A stretch of 59,976 nt of DNA from Rhizobium ruizarguesonis (GCF_012349115.1 NZ_PQIG01000099.1:1-59976), one strand, 5' to 3'; numbered from the stretch's first letter, positions 24,786-34,140 are shown. Notes: generated from the sequence alone by a model not told the origin. Program-made: numbers and translations.

Positions 24786-26132
24786 CTATTTGCGCGAGAT
24801 ATAGCCGCCCCGATTGATGCCGTGGCGCTGAAGTTTGTCATAAAACGTCTTTCTCGGAATGCCGAGCGCTTCGATGGTCCGGCGAACGTCTCCATCATTG
24901 GCCGACAGCGCGTCACGGATGATCTCCGCTTCGTAGCGCTCTAGCCGTTCGGGAAGTGTCTCGCCTGTCGGCTGCGGAGAGACAACCGCCGTTGCCCCAC
25001 CTTCCACGCCAAGCACGACTCTTTCGGCATAATGGGAGAGTTCGCGGACATTGCCCGGCCATGCGTGCGAGGCAAGATGCCGGCGGACATCGGGTGAAAG
25101 CGGCGGCACATCACGGCGGAAGCGCTCCGCGGCGCGGGCAGTGAAGTGGGAGAACAGCAGCGGAATATCGTCGCGACGTTCTCTCAGCGGCGGAATGGAG
25201 ATCGTCACGACATTCAGCCTGTAATAGAGATCCTCGCGAAAATCCCCGCGCACCGAGGGATCTCCGAGGTCGATCTTGGCTGCCGCGACGACGCGAAGAT
25301 CGACCGGACGCACCTCGTTGGTGCCGAGCGGCGTGATCTCCCGCATTTCCAGCACCCTCAGCATTTTGACCTGCGTGGCGGCCGGCATGCTTTCGATTTC
25401 GTCGAGGAAAAGCGTGCCGCCGCTTGCATGTTCGATGCGGCCCGTGCGGCGCTTCTGAGCGCCGGTAAAGGCGCCGGCCTCGTGGCCGAACAGCTCGCTT
25501 TCGATGACGGTTTCGGGCAGGGCGCCACAGTTCAGCGCCACGAAATTGCCCTTCCGGCGGTGGCTCCATTGATGCAGGATCTGGGCGACCACTTCCTTGC
25601 CGCTGCCCGTTTCGCCGGCGACGAGCACGTCCACATCTGTATCGGCGATGTGCCGAAGGATGTTTCTGAGGTTTTCCATGACAGGCGTCTGGCCGATCAG
25701 CGGCAAATTCTCCTGCGCATCCTCGGCCGCTTTCCGCAGCATGCGGTTCTCCAGAACAAGCTGCCGCTTCTCACTTGCGCGACGCACGCTCTGCACGAGC
25801 CGATCGGCGGCGAAGGGCTTGGCGATGAAATCATAGGCGCCGTCCTGGATCGCCTGAACGGCCATGGGAATATCGCCGTGGCCGGTCATCAGGATCACTG
25901 GCAGGTCGGCATCCATGCCTTGTAGCGTGGCGAAGAGTTGCAGTCCGTCGATCTCCGGCATGCGGATATCGGTGACGATAGGGCCAGCAAAATCCGCCGG
26001 CAGGTCTGCCAGCGCGGCTTTTGCACCGTCATAGGCGGAAACGGAAAATCCGGCGAGTTCGAGCGTCTGCGCGGTGGCGCGACGCAGATCCTTGTCGTCG
26101 TCGATCAGCGCAACGGGCATCAGTGTGTCCAT
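24786..26132 (-). CDS. dctD: C4-dicarboxylate response regulator DctD
   Basis: A 448-residue sigma-54 activator. The receiver domain has phospho-acceptor Asp55 (VTDIRMPE), the AAA+ domain has Walker A GETGSGKE (173-180) and the sigma-54 contact loop GAFTGA (220-225), and a Fis-type helix-turn-helix lies at the end (DVRRTIEALGIPRKTFYDKL). Phosphorylated by DctB, it should bind the two palindromes upstream of dctA and activate transcription. It starts 4 bases after the dctB stop, so the two are one operon. Confidence 0.97.
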   Translation of the reverse strand: MDTLMPVALIDDDKDLRRATAQTLELAGFSVSAYDGAKAALADLPADFAGPIVTDIRMPEIDGLQLFATLQGMDADLPVILMTGHGDIPMAVQAIQDGAYDFIAKPFAADRLVQSVRRASEKRQLVLENRMLRKAAEDAQENLPLIGQTPVMENLRNILRHIADTDVDVLVAGETGSGKEVVAQILHQWSHRRKGNFVALNCGALPETVIESELFGHEAGAFTGAQKRRTGRIEHASGGTLFLDEIESMPAATQVKMLRVLEMREITPLGTNEVRPVDLRVVAAAKIDLGDPSVRGDFREDLYYRLNVVTISIPPLRERRDDIPLLFSHFTARAAERFRRDVPPLSPDVRRHLASHAWPGNVRELSHYAERVVLGVEGGATAVVSPQPTGETLPERLERYEAEIIRDALSANDGDVRRTIEALGIPRKTFYDKLQRHGINRGGYISRK

Positions 26133-26136
26133 GACA

Positions 26137-28005
26137 TCAAGCCTTCTTCAACTGAACGGTGAACCGAGTTCCGCCGCCGTCGCTTGCAACCTCCATCCGG
26201 CCGCCGTAATCGCCGACGATATCCTTGGAGATCACCAGGCCAAGGCCGAGACCGCTTTCCTTCGAGGTATTGAATGGCGTGAACAAGCCTTTGCGGATCT
26301 CCGGCGGGATGCCGGGGCCGTTGTCGGCGACCGTCACCGTTACCATCCCTGCATCAGTGGACGTCGTGACCTCGACGCGACCCTCTCCGCCCTTCGGCGC
26401 CACCGCCTCCAGGGCGTTTTGAAGCAGGTTGATGAGCACCTGCTCGAGACGAATCCGGTTTCCCATCACTTGCAGGTCAGGGGGCGGCAGGTCGATGTCG
26501 AGCGTATCCATCCGCCCGGCAAAGCGGCTGCGCAACAGCATCACCGCACCCTCGATGACGTCTTTCAATCCGGTTGGTTCGGCGCTGCCGCGGCCCTTGC
26601 GGGCAAAGGTCTTCAGCTCCTCGGTGATCGAGCCTATGCGCTCCGTCAGCGCCGCAATGCTTTCGAGATTTTCGCCGGCAGGCGCCGTCTGGCCGCGATC
26701 GAGGAAGGTGCGGGCGTTATCCGCATAGGCACGAATGGTCGCCACCGGCTGGTTGATCTCATGGGCGACGCCGGCGGCCACCTGACCCAGTATGGCCAAC
26801 CGGTTGGCCTGCACCAGATCCTGTTGCACCGCCTGCAGCTTCTGCTCCGTACTCTTGTGGCCGATGATTTCAGCCTGCAGCCGGTCCCGCGCCTGGCTGA
26901 GATCCAGCGTCCGCTCGACTACCCGCCGTTCCAGTTCCTCCCGCGCCTGCTGTTCGCTGGAGATCCGCAGGGTGATCACATGGCGGCGGCGCAACAGGAA
27001 GGCTGCTCCGGCCAGCAGCGGCAGGAGTATCAGCAATGCCAGCATGCGGGCCTCGCGAATCCCCGCATCGACGGACGGCCCGAGCGCCACGAGATGCTGC
27101 AAATGCCATCCGGTCGCCGGCACCGACGTTGCGACATTGAGAAACCTGGTTTTCCCGGCATCGCCCGGCATGACGATCTCGACGACATCGAGCCCGTCAC
27201 CGAGATTTCGGACCATGTCGAGCGGCAAGGGTTGAAGCGGCGCATCGCCGAATTGAAGGCTTTCGCGGATCGCCGTCAGCCGGTCTTCGGCGATCCGGCC
27301 GATCGTCATGAACCGCCATGATGGAAGACTGGTGATGAGGACAATCCCGCGCTCGTCAACGACGTAGGACGGGGTGCCCGAGGCGTTCCAATCTGCCTCG
27401 ACGTCGTCGAATTCGACCTTGACGACAACGACGCCCAGCAGGCCATGGCTGCCCGAAATCCGCTGGGAGATATAGAGACCCGGTTTCTTGCTGACCGTGC
27501 CGAGCGCGAAGTGCTCGGCCTGTCCTCGTTCGGCCGCCCCCTGAAAATACTCCCGGAAGCGGTAGTCATTGCCGACGAAGCTCGTCGGTTCGCGCCAGTT
27601 GCTGGCCGAAACCGCGATGCCGTCCTTGTCGATGACATAGATGACGGCAGCCTTCGTGCCCGCCGCCAGCATTTCAAGCTTCCGACTGAGCTGCTCGAAC
27701 GTGCCGGCATCGTTTCCCGCCAGTGCCGCGGCGAGCGCGGTATCCTGCGACAGCACGAAGGGAAGCGCCCGGTATTTTTCGAGAACCGTGCGCAGCAAAG
27801 CCGCATTCAGCCTCGCATCCATGCGGGCCTGTTCCTCGAGGGCAGCCTCCGCCCGGTGCCGGCCGATCTCGCCGCTGGCCCACAGGCTTGCGGCGACAGC
27901 GAGGAGGGCGAGCACAGCATAGGCCCACCACATCCGGCGGATGCGGTGTTGCAGGGGCAGGGAGGGCCACAATTTTTGCGACACGGACATGGCGGATTTG
28001 TGCAT
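26137..28005 (-). CDS. dctB: C4-dicarboxylate sensor kinase DctB
   Basis: A 622-residue membrane histidine kinase. Two membrane segments (about residues 28-45 and 318-338) flank a periplasmic double-PAS sensor domain that binds succinate-type ligands in relatives. A coiled-coil linker precedes the H-box AAGVAHEINQPVATI and the ATPase boxes ALEAVAPKG, DNGPGIP and GLGLGLVISKDI. It phosphorylates DctD. The start at 28005 lies within one upstream activator palindrome; an ATG at 27990 is an alternative that would leave the palindrome outside the coding sequence. Confidence 0.96.
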   Translation of the reverse strand: MHKSAMSVSQKLWPSLPLQHRIRRMWWAYAVLALLAVAASLWASGEIGRHRAEAALEEQARMDARLNAALLRTVLEKYRALPFVLSQDTALAAALAGNDAGTFEQLSRKLEMLAAGTKAAVIYVIDKDGIAVSASNWREPTSFVGNDYRFREYFQGAAERGQAEHFALGTVSKKPGLYISQRISGSHGLLGVVVVKVEFDDVEADWNASGTPSYVVDERGIVLITSLPSWRFMTIGRIAEDRLTAIRESLQFGDAPLQPLPLDMVRNLGDGLDVVEIVMPGDAGKTRFLNVATSVPATGWHLQHLVALGPSVDAGIREARMLALLILLPLLAGAAFLLRRRHVITLRISSEQQAREELERRVVERTLDLSQARDRLQAEIIGHKSTEQKLQAVQQDLVQANRLAILGQVAAGVAHEINQPVATIRAYADNARTFLDRGQTAPAGENLESIAALTERIGSITEELKTFARKGRGSAEPTGLKDVIEGAVMLLRSRFAGRMDTLDIDLPPPDLQVMGNRIRLEQVLINLLQNALEAVAPKGGEGRVEVTTSTDAGMVTVTVADNGPGIPPEIRKGLFTPFNTSKESGLGLGLVISKDIVGDYGGRMEVASDGGGTRFTVQLKKA

Positions 28006-28015
28006 TTTTCTGCAC
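28000..28015. promoter_or_regulatory. Candidate DctD binding site 1
   Basis: GTGCA-N6-TGCAC, preceded by TT, centred about 121 bases upstream of the sigma-54 promoter. Two such sites upstream of dctA are established in rhizobia. The dctB start codon overlaps this site. Confidence 0.75.
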
Positions 28016-28033
28016 GAAACGCAAATGGATTTG

Positions 28034-28047
28034 TGCGGATTTCCGCA
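28034..28047. promoter_or_regulatory. Candidate DctD binding site 2
   Basis: TGCGGATTTCCGCA, an imperfect palindrome with TGCGGA / TCCGCA arms. Its centre is 33 bases (about three helical turns) from site 1, which would place both dimers on the same face of the DNA. Confidence 0.75.
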
Positions 28048-28120
28048 TTGCTTAATTAGCCATCAGCAGTCTTGTAAATTTTTCCTTAATAAATTCAATA
28101 TGTTGTTTGGTTGCGCAAAA

Positions 28121-28136
28121 CTGGCACGGCGATTGC
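28121..28136 (+). promoter_or_regulatory. Sigma-54 promoter of dctA
   Basis: CTGGCACG-N4-TTGC, an exact match to the -24/-12 consensus for RpoN, located 94 bases upstream of the dctA start and on the same strand. Confidence 0.93.
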
Positions 28137-28229
28137 GAAGGAGGTGGCAACAACGGCTGAGCTGTTGGACTTGAAGCGAACGGCTCGGGAGGCCGGAGTT
28201 CGTTCCGGACGAGCCATTAGGAGGACATC

Positions 28230-29564
28230 ATGATCGCAGCACCATTCGATGCAGTCGCAGGCAGCAAGGGCAAGAAGCCCTTTTATACCCATCTTTACGT
28301 TCAGGTTCTCGCCGCTATCGCCGCCGGTATCCTGCTCGGCCATTTTTATCCCGAATTCGGCACCCAGTTGAAGCCGCTTGGCGATGCCTTCATCAAGCTC
28401 GTCAAGATGATCATCGCACCGGTCATCTTCCTGACTGTCGCGACCGGCATTGCCGGCATGAGCGACCTGCAAAAGGTCGGCCGCGTCGCCGGCAAGGCGA
28501 TGCTCTACTTCCTGACCTTCTCGACGGCGGCGCTTATCATCGGCATGATCGTCGCCAATGTCGTCCAGCCCGGCGCCGGCATGAACATCGATCCGGCCTC
28601 GCTGGACCCGGCCGCCGTCGCCAGCTACGCCGCAAAGGCGCATGAGCAGAGCATCGTCGGTTTCCTGACCAACATCATCCCGACGACGATCGTCGGCGCC
28701 TTTGCCGATGGCGACATTCTGCAGGTGCTGTTCTTCTCGGTGCTCTTCGGTATCGCGCTCGCCATGGTCGGCGAAAAGAGCGAACCGGTCGTCAACTTCC
28801 TCAATGCCCTGACGGCGCCCGTGTTCAAACTTGTCGCCATCCTCATGAAGGCTGCCCCGATCGGCGCCTTCGGCGCCATGGCATTCACCATCGGCAAGTA
28901 CGGCGTCGGGTCGATCGCCAACCTCGCCATGCTGATCGGCACCTTCTACGTTACATCTCTGCTCTTCGTCTTCATCGTTCTCGGCGCTGTTGCCCGCTAC
29001 AACGGCTTCTCGATCGTGGCGCTGCTGCGCTACATCAAGGAAGAGCTGCTGCTGGTGCTTGGTACGTCGTCTTCAGAGGCCGCCCTTCCGGGACTGATGA
29101 ACAAGATGGAAAAGGCCGGCTGCAAGCGCTCGGTCGTCGGCCTCGTCATCCCCACGGGCTATTCCTTCAATCTCGACGGCACCAATATCTACATGACGCT
29201 GGCGGCCCTGTTCATTGCCCAGGCAACCGGCATCCAGCTTTCCTGGGGTGACCAGATCCTGCTGCTGCTGGTCGCGATGCTGAGCTCCAAGGGTGCCGCA
29301 GGCATCACCGGCGCCGGCTTCATCACGCTTGCCGCGACGCTCTCCGTCGTCCCGTCCGTGCCGGTCGCTGGCATGGCGCTCATCCTCGGCATCGACCGCT
29401 TCATGTCGGAATGCCGGGCGCTGACCAACCTCGTCGGCAATGCGGTTGCGACGATCGTCGTGGCACGTTGGGAAAATGAGCTGGATACGGCGCAGCTTGC
29501 TGCGGCACTGGGGGGGCAGACCGGAGAGGATACTTCGGCTGCCGGGTTGCAGCCGGCCGAATAA
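28230..29564 (+). CDS. dctA: C4-dicarboxylate transporter DctA
   Basis: A 444-residue DAACS-family symporter in the inner membrane, taking up succinate, fumarate and malate with cations. LYVQVLAAIAAGILLGHF opens the protein. The signature regions GTSSSEAALPGL, GYSFNLDGTNIYMTLA and SKGAAGITGAGFITLA (hairpin tips and unwound helix that bind substrate) are intact. GGAGG precedes the start. It is essential for nitrogen fixation in rhizobial nodules. It is divergent from dctB and under sigma-54/DctD control, and followed by a terminator. Confidence 0.98.
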   Translation: MIAAPFDAVAGSKGKKPFYTHLYVQVLAAIAAGILLGHFYPEFGTQLKPLGDAFIKLVKMIIAPVIFLTVATGIAGMSDLQKVGRVAGKAMLYFLTFSTAALIIGMIVANVVQPGAGMNIDPASLDPAAVASYAAKAHEQSIVGFLTNIIPTTIVGAFADGDILQVLFFSVLFGIALAMVGEKSEPVVNFLNALTAPVFKLVAILMKAAPIGAFGAMAFTIGKYGVGSIANLAMLIGTFYVTSLLFVFIVLGAVARYNGFSIVALLRYIKEELLLVLGTSSSEAALPGLMNKMEKAGCKRSVVGLVIPTGYSFNLDGTNIYMTLAALFIAQATGIQLSWGDQILLLLVAMLSSKGAAGITGAGFITLAATLSVVPSVPVAGMALILGIDRFMSECRALTNLVGNAVATIVVARWENELDTAQLAAALGGQTGEDTSAAGLQPAE

Positions 29565-29597
29565 CTAACCGGACTATCGGTGTCCCAAGAATCCTGC

Positions 29598-29630
29598 AAA
29601 CGGCCCGTTATCCGACGGGCCGTTTCTCTT
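29598..29630 (+). terminator. Rho-independent terminator of dctA
   Basis: Perfect stem AAACGGCCCGT / ACGGGCCGTTT with a 6-base loop, followed by CTCTTTTCT. It may also stop the convergent lpcC transcript. Confidence 0.82.
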
Positions 29631-29637
29631 TTCTGCT

Positions 29638-30696
29638 TCAGCTGCGATTGTCGCCGAGAAGGCTGTTATAAACGGCGCCGATCGCGCTCGCTTCTTTCTC
29701 CAGCGCGAAATTCGCCCTGACATGCCGCAGCGCACTCTGGCCATGCGCGATCGCCAGCGCGGGATCGGCGATGTAAGGCGCGATTGCCCGCGTCAGCGCC
29801 TCGCCGTCGCCGGCGGCGACGACCGAACCCGTCTCGCCCGTGACGATGAGCTCGGCATAGGCGCCCGCATCCGATGCCACCACCGCGGTCCGCGAGGCCA
29901 TGGCTTCGAGCGGCGTCAAGCCGAAGCCCTCGTTGCGGGAGGGGGCGACGTAAAGCGTCAGGCGACGATACCAGACCTTGATATCAGGCACTTCGCCGAG
30001 GAAGTGGATACGGTTGCTGAGCCCGGCGGCGGCGACATCCGCCTTGAGTTTGTCTGCGAATGCCACGTGCTCGGCCGTCACGCGACCGGAGACGACTGCC
30101 GTCCACTCAGTATGCTGCGGCAGCAGTTCGATCATCGCCCTGACGAAAAGGTCAGTGCCTTTCTGATGGCGCACACGGCCGAAACAGCCGACGAGATGGC
30201 GGCCGGGCAGGCCGGTGGCGGCGATGCCGTCCTCTGCGGTATCAGGCGGATGGAAGAGGGCAAGGTCGACGCCGTGCTGGATGACCGTGTGCGGCACCTC
30301 GAGGAACGAGCCGGAACGGTCGCTGGTCGCGATGACGGCGTCCATGCGGCGGATCAGCCATTTCGTATAGGCGGTGTGGCGGCGTTGCGCGGCCGAGGTG
30401 AAGAGAAGCTTCAGCGGCATGCGCGTGAGATGGCGAAGCAGGATGCCGACGGCCATCTCGTTGTTGCGGCGCGCGTGCCAGACACGCCGGCGCCGGCTCG
30501 CCGGCGGGCGCCAGAGGCCAAGGAGCTGCCGCCACTTAAGTTTCGGCAGGTCCTCCGGCAGGCCGGGGCCGAGTGTCGCGATCTTGATCCCGAGCCGGAT
30601 CTGGCACGGGATGAGCTGGACGATCGTCGACGTGACGCCGGAGAGCCGGCGCTTGAAATTGGGCGCAATGATCTCGACGTCACGGATATCAGGCAA
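29638..30696 (-). CDS. lpcC: LPS core mannosyltransferase LpcC
   Basis: A 352-residue GT4 (GT-B fold) glycosyltransferase. IIAPNFKRRLSGVTSTIVQL at the N-terminus and the C-terminal donor site (GCFGRVRHQKGTDLFVRA, then APSRNEGFGLTPLEAMA) are characteristic. LpcC of R. leguminosarum transfers mannose from GDP-mannose to the Kdo of lipid A precursor in core biosynthesis. The start is a TTG at 30696: no ATG or GTG exists between the upstream stop and the conserved N-terminus, and no good ribosome binding site is seen, so coupling to greA 27 bases upstream is likely. Confidence 0.9.
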   Translation of the reverse strand: MPDIRDVEIIAPNFKRRLSGVTSTIVQLIPCQIRLGIKIATLGPGLPEDLPKLKWRQLLGLWRPPASRRRRVWHARRNNEMAVGILLRHLTRMPLKLLFTSAAQRRHTAYTKWLIRRMDAVIATSDRSGSFLEVPHTVIQHGVDLALFHPPDTAEDGIAATGLPGRHLVGCFGRVRHQKGTDLFVRAMIELLPQHTEWTAVVSGRVTAEHVAFADKLKADVAAAGLSNRIHFLGEVPDIKVWYRRLTLYVAPSRNEGFGLTPLEAMASRTAVVASDAGAYAELIVTGETGSVVAAGDGEALTRAIAPYIADPALAIAHGQSALRHVRANFALEKEASAIGAVYNSLLGDNRS

Positions 30697-30723
30697 GGGA
30701 GGGGTCTCGCGGCTGGCGGGCGA

Positions 30724-31200
30724 TCAGCCCCAGGAAACCTGGAGGATTTCGTAGGCCTTGGAGCCGCCCGGCGCGTTGACCTCGATGGAATCGCCGACTT
30801 CCTTGCCGATCAGCGCACGGGCGATTGGCGAGGAGATGGAGATGCGGCCGGCCTTGACGTCCGCTTCCTGGTCGCCGACGATCTGGTAGGTCTTTTCTTC
30901 CTCGGTGTCCTCGTCGATGAGCTTCACCTTGGCGCCGAACTTGATCTTGTCGCCCGACATCTTGGTGAGGTCGATGACCTCGGCGCGCGCCGTCAGGTCT
31001 TCCAGCTCGCTGATGCGGCCTTCATTGTGGCTCTGGGCTTCCTTGGCGGCGTGGTATTCGGCGTTTTCGGAAAGGTCGCCATGGGCACGGGCTTCGGCGA
31101 TCGCCTCGATGATTCGGGGGCGCTCCTCCTGCTGACGCCAGCGCAGCTCTTCCTGCAGCTTGACGAAACCGCCCTGTGTCATCGGTACCTTTTCAACCAT
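30724..31200 (-). CDS. greA: Transcription elongation factor GreA
   Basis: A 158-residue cytoplasmic factor that helps RNA polymerase cleave backtracked transcripts. The N-terminal coiled coil holds the tip residues in ARAHGDLSENAEYHAAKE, and the C-terminal FKBP-like domain ends ISSPIARALIGKEVGD and KAYEIL. The start at 31200 follows AAGGA; 16 earlier in-frame codons look unrelated. It is first in a greA-lpcC unit. Confidence 0.96.
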   Translation of the reverse strand: MVEKVPMTQGGFVKLQEELRWRQQEERPRIIEAIAEARAHGDLSENAEYHAAKEAQSHNEGRISELEDLTARAEVIDLTKMSGDKIKFGAKVKLIDEDTEEEKTYQIVGDQEADVKAGRISISSPIARALIGKEVGDSIEVNAPGGSKAYEILQVSWG

Positions 31201-31257
31201 TTTTCTGTCCTTCAATCCTCGTATCCGCACAATCAGCGGCGAACACAAAAGAAAACA

Positions 31258-31282
31258 GGTCCCGAAGGGGAGCTTCGGAACC
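31258..31282. other. Hairpin in the greA leader
   Basis: GGTCCCGAAG / CTTCGGAACC with one mismatch and a 5-base loop, 58 bases upstream of greA. It has no U-tract; it may be a leader structure. The remaining 31201-31441 region shows nothing else besides the LexA box. Confidence 0.4.
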
Positions 31283-31432
31283 GTGCCACAATCTTAGTCG
31301 GACGCTTATAGCAGATCGCCAAGGCCGATTTCCAGAAAATTCGCATAAAAGAAACGCGGCCCGCCCCGATATCAGGTGGTGCGACTTGAAAATGGGCAGA
31401 AATCGGATCGTCCTGATTGACTCCCATTGTAG

Positions 31433-31447
31433 GAACATATAGTGAAC
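31433..31447 (+). promoter_or_regulatory. LexA (SOS) box
   Basis: GAAC-N7-GAAC, the direct-repeat LexA box established for Rhizobiales (complement of GTTC-N7-GTTC). It overlaps a possible promoter (TTGACT at 31417 and TATAGT at 31438, spacing 15) and the start of the radical SAM gene. Confidence 0.75.
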
Positions 31448-32686
31448 ATACTAATGAAGAAGTCGCTCACAGAACGCTTGGCCATCCTTTCCGATGCTGC
31501 GAAATATGACGCTTCCTGCGCTTCCAGCGGCACGGTGAAACGTGATTCCCGGGCAGGTGGGGGGCTCGGTTCGACCGAAGGATCCGGCATCTGTCATGCC
31601 TATGCCCCGGACGGACGGTGCATTTCGCTTTTGAAAATACTGCTGACCAATTTCTGCATCTACGACTGCGCCTATTGCGTCAATCGCTCGTCGAGCAATG
31701 TCGAACGGGCGCGCTTTACGCCCGAGGAGGTCGTCTGGCTGACGCTGGAATTTTACCGCCGCAACTATATCGAAGGCCTGTTCCTTTCCTCCGGCATCAT
31801 TCGTTCGTCCGATTATACGATGGAAGAAATGGTCCGCATCGTCCGCGAACTGCGTGTGACGCATAATTTTCGCGGCTATATCCATCTGAAGTCGATCCCC
31901 GAGGCGTCGCCGCATCTGATCGAAGAAGCGGGGCTTCATGCCGACAGGCTGTCGCTGAATATCGAGTTGCCGACGGATAACGGCATCACCCGCTTCGCGC
32001 CGGAAAAGAAGCCTGCCAATATTCGGCGATCGATGGGAGATCTGAGGCTGAAGATCGAGGCCGCCGGCGAACCGACGCTGCGGACGAAGAAGCGTCAGCG
32101 TTTTGTGCCGGCCGGCCAGAGCACGCAAATGATCGTCGGCGCCGATGGCGCGAACGATGCGACGATCCTTGCGACCAGCGGTCGGCTTTACAGCAGCTAC
32201 GGCCTTAAGCGCGTCTATTATTCCGCCTTCAGCCCCATCCCGGATTCGTCGAAAAATCTGCCGCTGATCAAGCCGCCGCTGATGCGCGAACACCGGCTAT
32301 ATCAGGCCGATTGGCTCTACCGATTCTACGGCTTCGGCATTGACGAGATCACCGCGAACCAGGCGGGAGGCATGCTCGATCTTACCCTCGACCCCAAACT
32401 TGCCTGGGCGCTCGCCAACCGGGCCGAATTCCCTGTCGACATCAACAAGGCCGAGCGTGAACGGTTGCTGCGTGTGCCCGGCCTCGGCACCAAGACAGTC
32501 AAGGCGATCGTCTCGGCCCGCCGTTTTCGCCGCCTTCGGTTGGACGATCTCCAGCGGCTCGGCATTTCGATCAAGAAGGTCCAGTCCTTCATCTCGGCAG
32601 AAGGATGGTCGCCGCGCCGATTGATCGAGCGCCCCGACCTTCGCGCCATGTTCGAACCGCAACCTGAACAATTGTCGTTGCTGTGA
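31442..32686 (+). CDS. SplB-like radical SAM DNA repair protein
   Basis: A 414-residue putative DNA modification/repair radical SAM protein. The iron-sulphur motif is Cys72-Cys76-Cys79 in FCIYDCAYC. KYDASCASSG at residues 21-30 and PDGRC near 60 are typical. A C-terminal helix-hairpin-helix (RLLRVPGLGTKTVKAIVSAR) should bind DNA. The family co-occurs with UdgX, which is the next gene. The start is either GTG 31442 (AGGAA 6 bases upstream) or ATG 31454; if transcription begins within the LexA-regulated promoter, the ATG is favoured. Confidence 0.9.
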   Translation: MNILMKKSLTERLAILSDAAKYDASCASSGTVKRDSRAGGGLGSTEGSGICHAYAPDGRCISLLKILLTNFCIYDCAYCVNRSSSNVERARFTPEEVVWLTLEFYRRNYIEGLFLSSGIIRSSDYTMEEMVRIVRELRVTHNFRGYIHLKSIPEASPHLIEEAGLHADRLSLNIELPTDNGITRFAPEKKPANIRRSMGDLRLKIEAAGEPTLRTKKRQRFVPAGQSTQMIVGADGANDATILATSGRLYSSYGLKRVYYSAFSPIPDSSKNLPLIKPPLMREHRLYQADWLYRFYGFGIDEITANQAGGMLDLTLDPKLAWALANRAEFPVDINKAERERLLRVPGLGTKTVKAIVSARRFRRLRLDDLQRLGISIKKVQSFISAEGWSPRRLIERPDLRAMFEPQPEQLSLL

Positions 32687-34140
32687 TGCGCCGGGTCGTG
32701 CTTGCAGGACGCGGGGAGCTTGCCGAATGGCGTGACGCCGCGCGCGCTTTCGCGGCCGCCGGTATCCTGCCGGAAGAGATCGATTGGCGCGAAAGAGGCG
32801 CAGAGGCGGACCTTGCGTTTCAACGCGACGCCATGCCGCCGACGCCTATCATGGCACGCAAGCTGATGACGGTGCCGCCCGCCTTCATCGAGCTCGCGGA
32901 AACAGTTCTCTGCCATTCCGACCCGGCGCGCTTTTCCCTGCTTTACCGTCTGCTCTGGCGGCTGCAACTGGACCGGCAACTGCTTGAAGTGGCTTCAGAC
33001 GAGGACGTCGCCCGTGCCAGGCTGATGGCGAAAAACGTTCGACGCGACGCGCACAAGATGACGGCCTTCGTCCGCTTCAAGGAGGTTGCTGTGGTATCGG
33101 CGGACCGTCGAAAATTCCTCGCCTGGTTCGAGCCGGATCATCATATCGTCAGGCGCACAGCCCCCTTCTTCCAACGGCGCTTCACCGACATGGACTGGCT
33201 GATCGCCACGCCCAAGGGGTTGGCCGCCTGGGACGGCGAGCGGCTGACGATGAGCGATGCGCCGTGCGAAAAACCCAATCTCACCGATGCCACCGATGAA
33301 CTTTGGCGCACCTACTACGCCAGCATTTTCAATCCGGCGCGGTTGAAGCTGAAGGCGATGCAGGCGGAGATGCCGAAAAAATACTGGAAGAACCTGCCGG
33401 AAGCCGATCTCATCCCCGGGCTGATCGCATCGGCGGAGAGCAAGGTGCGCGCTATGGCCGCACGGGAGGCGACCCAGTCATTGCCCTTTCACGATCGCCT
33501 GCAGCAGGCCGCGCGCACTGTTCCTGCCGAGCCCGAAGCACCGGCGGGCACGCTGGAAGCACTGCGCGCGGAAGCTGCCGCCTGCACCCGCTGCCCGCTT
33601 CATGCGAAGGCGACGCAAACCGTATTCGGGGAGGGCCCGCGCGATGCGGAAGTGATGTTCGTCGGCGAGCAGCCGGGCGACCAGGAGGATATAGCAGGGC
33701 GCCCCTTCGTCGGTCCCGCTGGCAGGCTGCTGGACCAAGTGATCACTGAAGCGGGCATCGACCGCTCAACGCTTTACGTCACCAATGCCGTCAAGCATTT
33801 CAAATATGAGCCGCGCGGCAAGCGTCGCATCCATCAGAAGCCCAATATGGGCGAGGTGAAGCATTGCCGCTGGTGGCTCAATCTGGAGATGGCGCTGATC
33901 AAGCCGAAACTGGTCGTCGCCATGGGTGCGACGGCGCTCGCGGCGCTGACCGATGCGAAACAGCGGCTGCAGGATGTCAGGGGGAAAGCGATCGCGATCG
34001 ACGAGAGGCGAACGCTCTTCGTGACGGTGCATCCATCCTATCTGCTGCGTATTCCCGACGAGCGGTTGAAAACGGAAGAACTGGCACGATTTCGCGAAGA
34101 TATGCTGAAAATCCAGCGGCTTATGGCAGTGGCTGGATAA
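32686..34140 (+). CDS. UdgX-family uracil-DNA binding protein fused to a DUF4130-like domain
   Basis: A 484-residue fusion. Residues 1-260 match the TIGR03915/DUF4130-like domain that accompanies the radical SAM partner (KFLAWFEPDHHIVRRTAPFF, then DWLIATP). Residues 290-484 form a family 4-like UDG: Cys300 and Cys303 of the iron-sulphur site, motif A GEQPGDQED (328-336), and HPSYLL near 439. The loop GKRRIHQKP includes His383, equivalent to the residue by which UdgX becomes covalently attached to uracil sites. It overlaps the upstream stop by one base (TGATG), so translation is coupled. Confidence 0.93.
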   Translation: MRRVVLAGRGELAEWRDAARAFAAAGILPEEIDWRERGAEADLAFQRDAMPPTPIMARKLMTVPPAFIELAETVLCHSDPARFSLLYRLLWRLQLDRQLLEVASDEDVARARLMAKNVRRDAHKMTAFVRFKEVAVVSADRRKFLAWFEPDHHIVRRTAPFFQRRFTDMDWLIATPKGLAAWDGERLTMSDAPCEKPNLTDATDELWRTYYASIFNPARLKLKAMQAEMPKKYWKNLPEADLIPGLIASAESKVRAMAAREATQSLPFHDRLQQAARTVPAEPEAPAGTLEALRAEAAACTRCPLHAKATQTVFGEGPRDAEVMFVGEQPGDQEDIAGRPFVGPAGRLLDQVITEAGIDRSTLYVTNAVKHFKYEPRGKRRIHQKPNMGEVKHCRWWLNLEMALIKPKLVVAMGATALAALTDAKQRLQDVRGKAIAIDERRTLFVTVHPSYLLRIPDERLKTEELARFREDMLKIQRLMAVAG

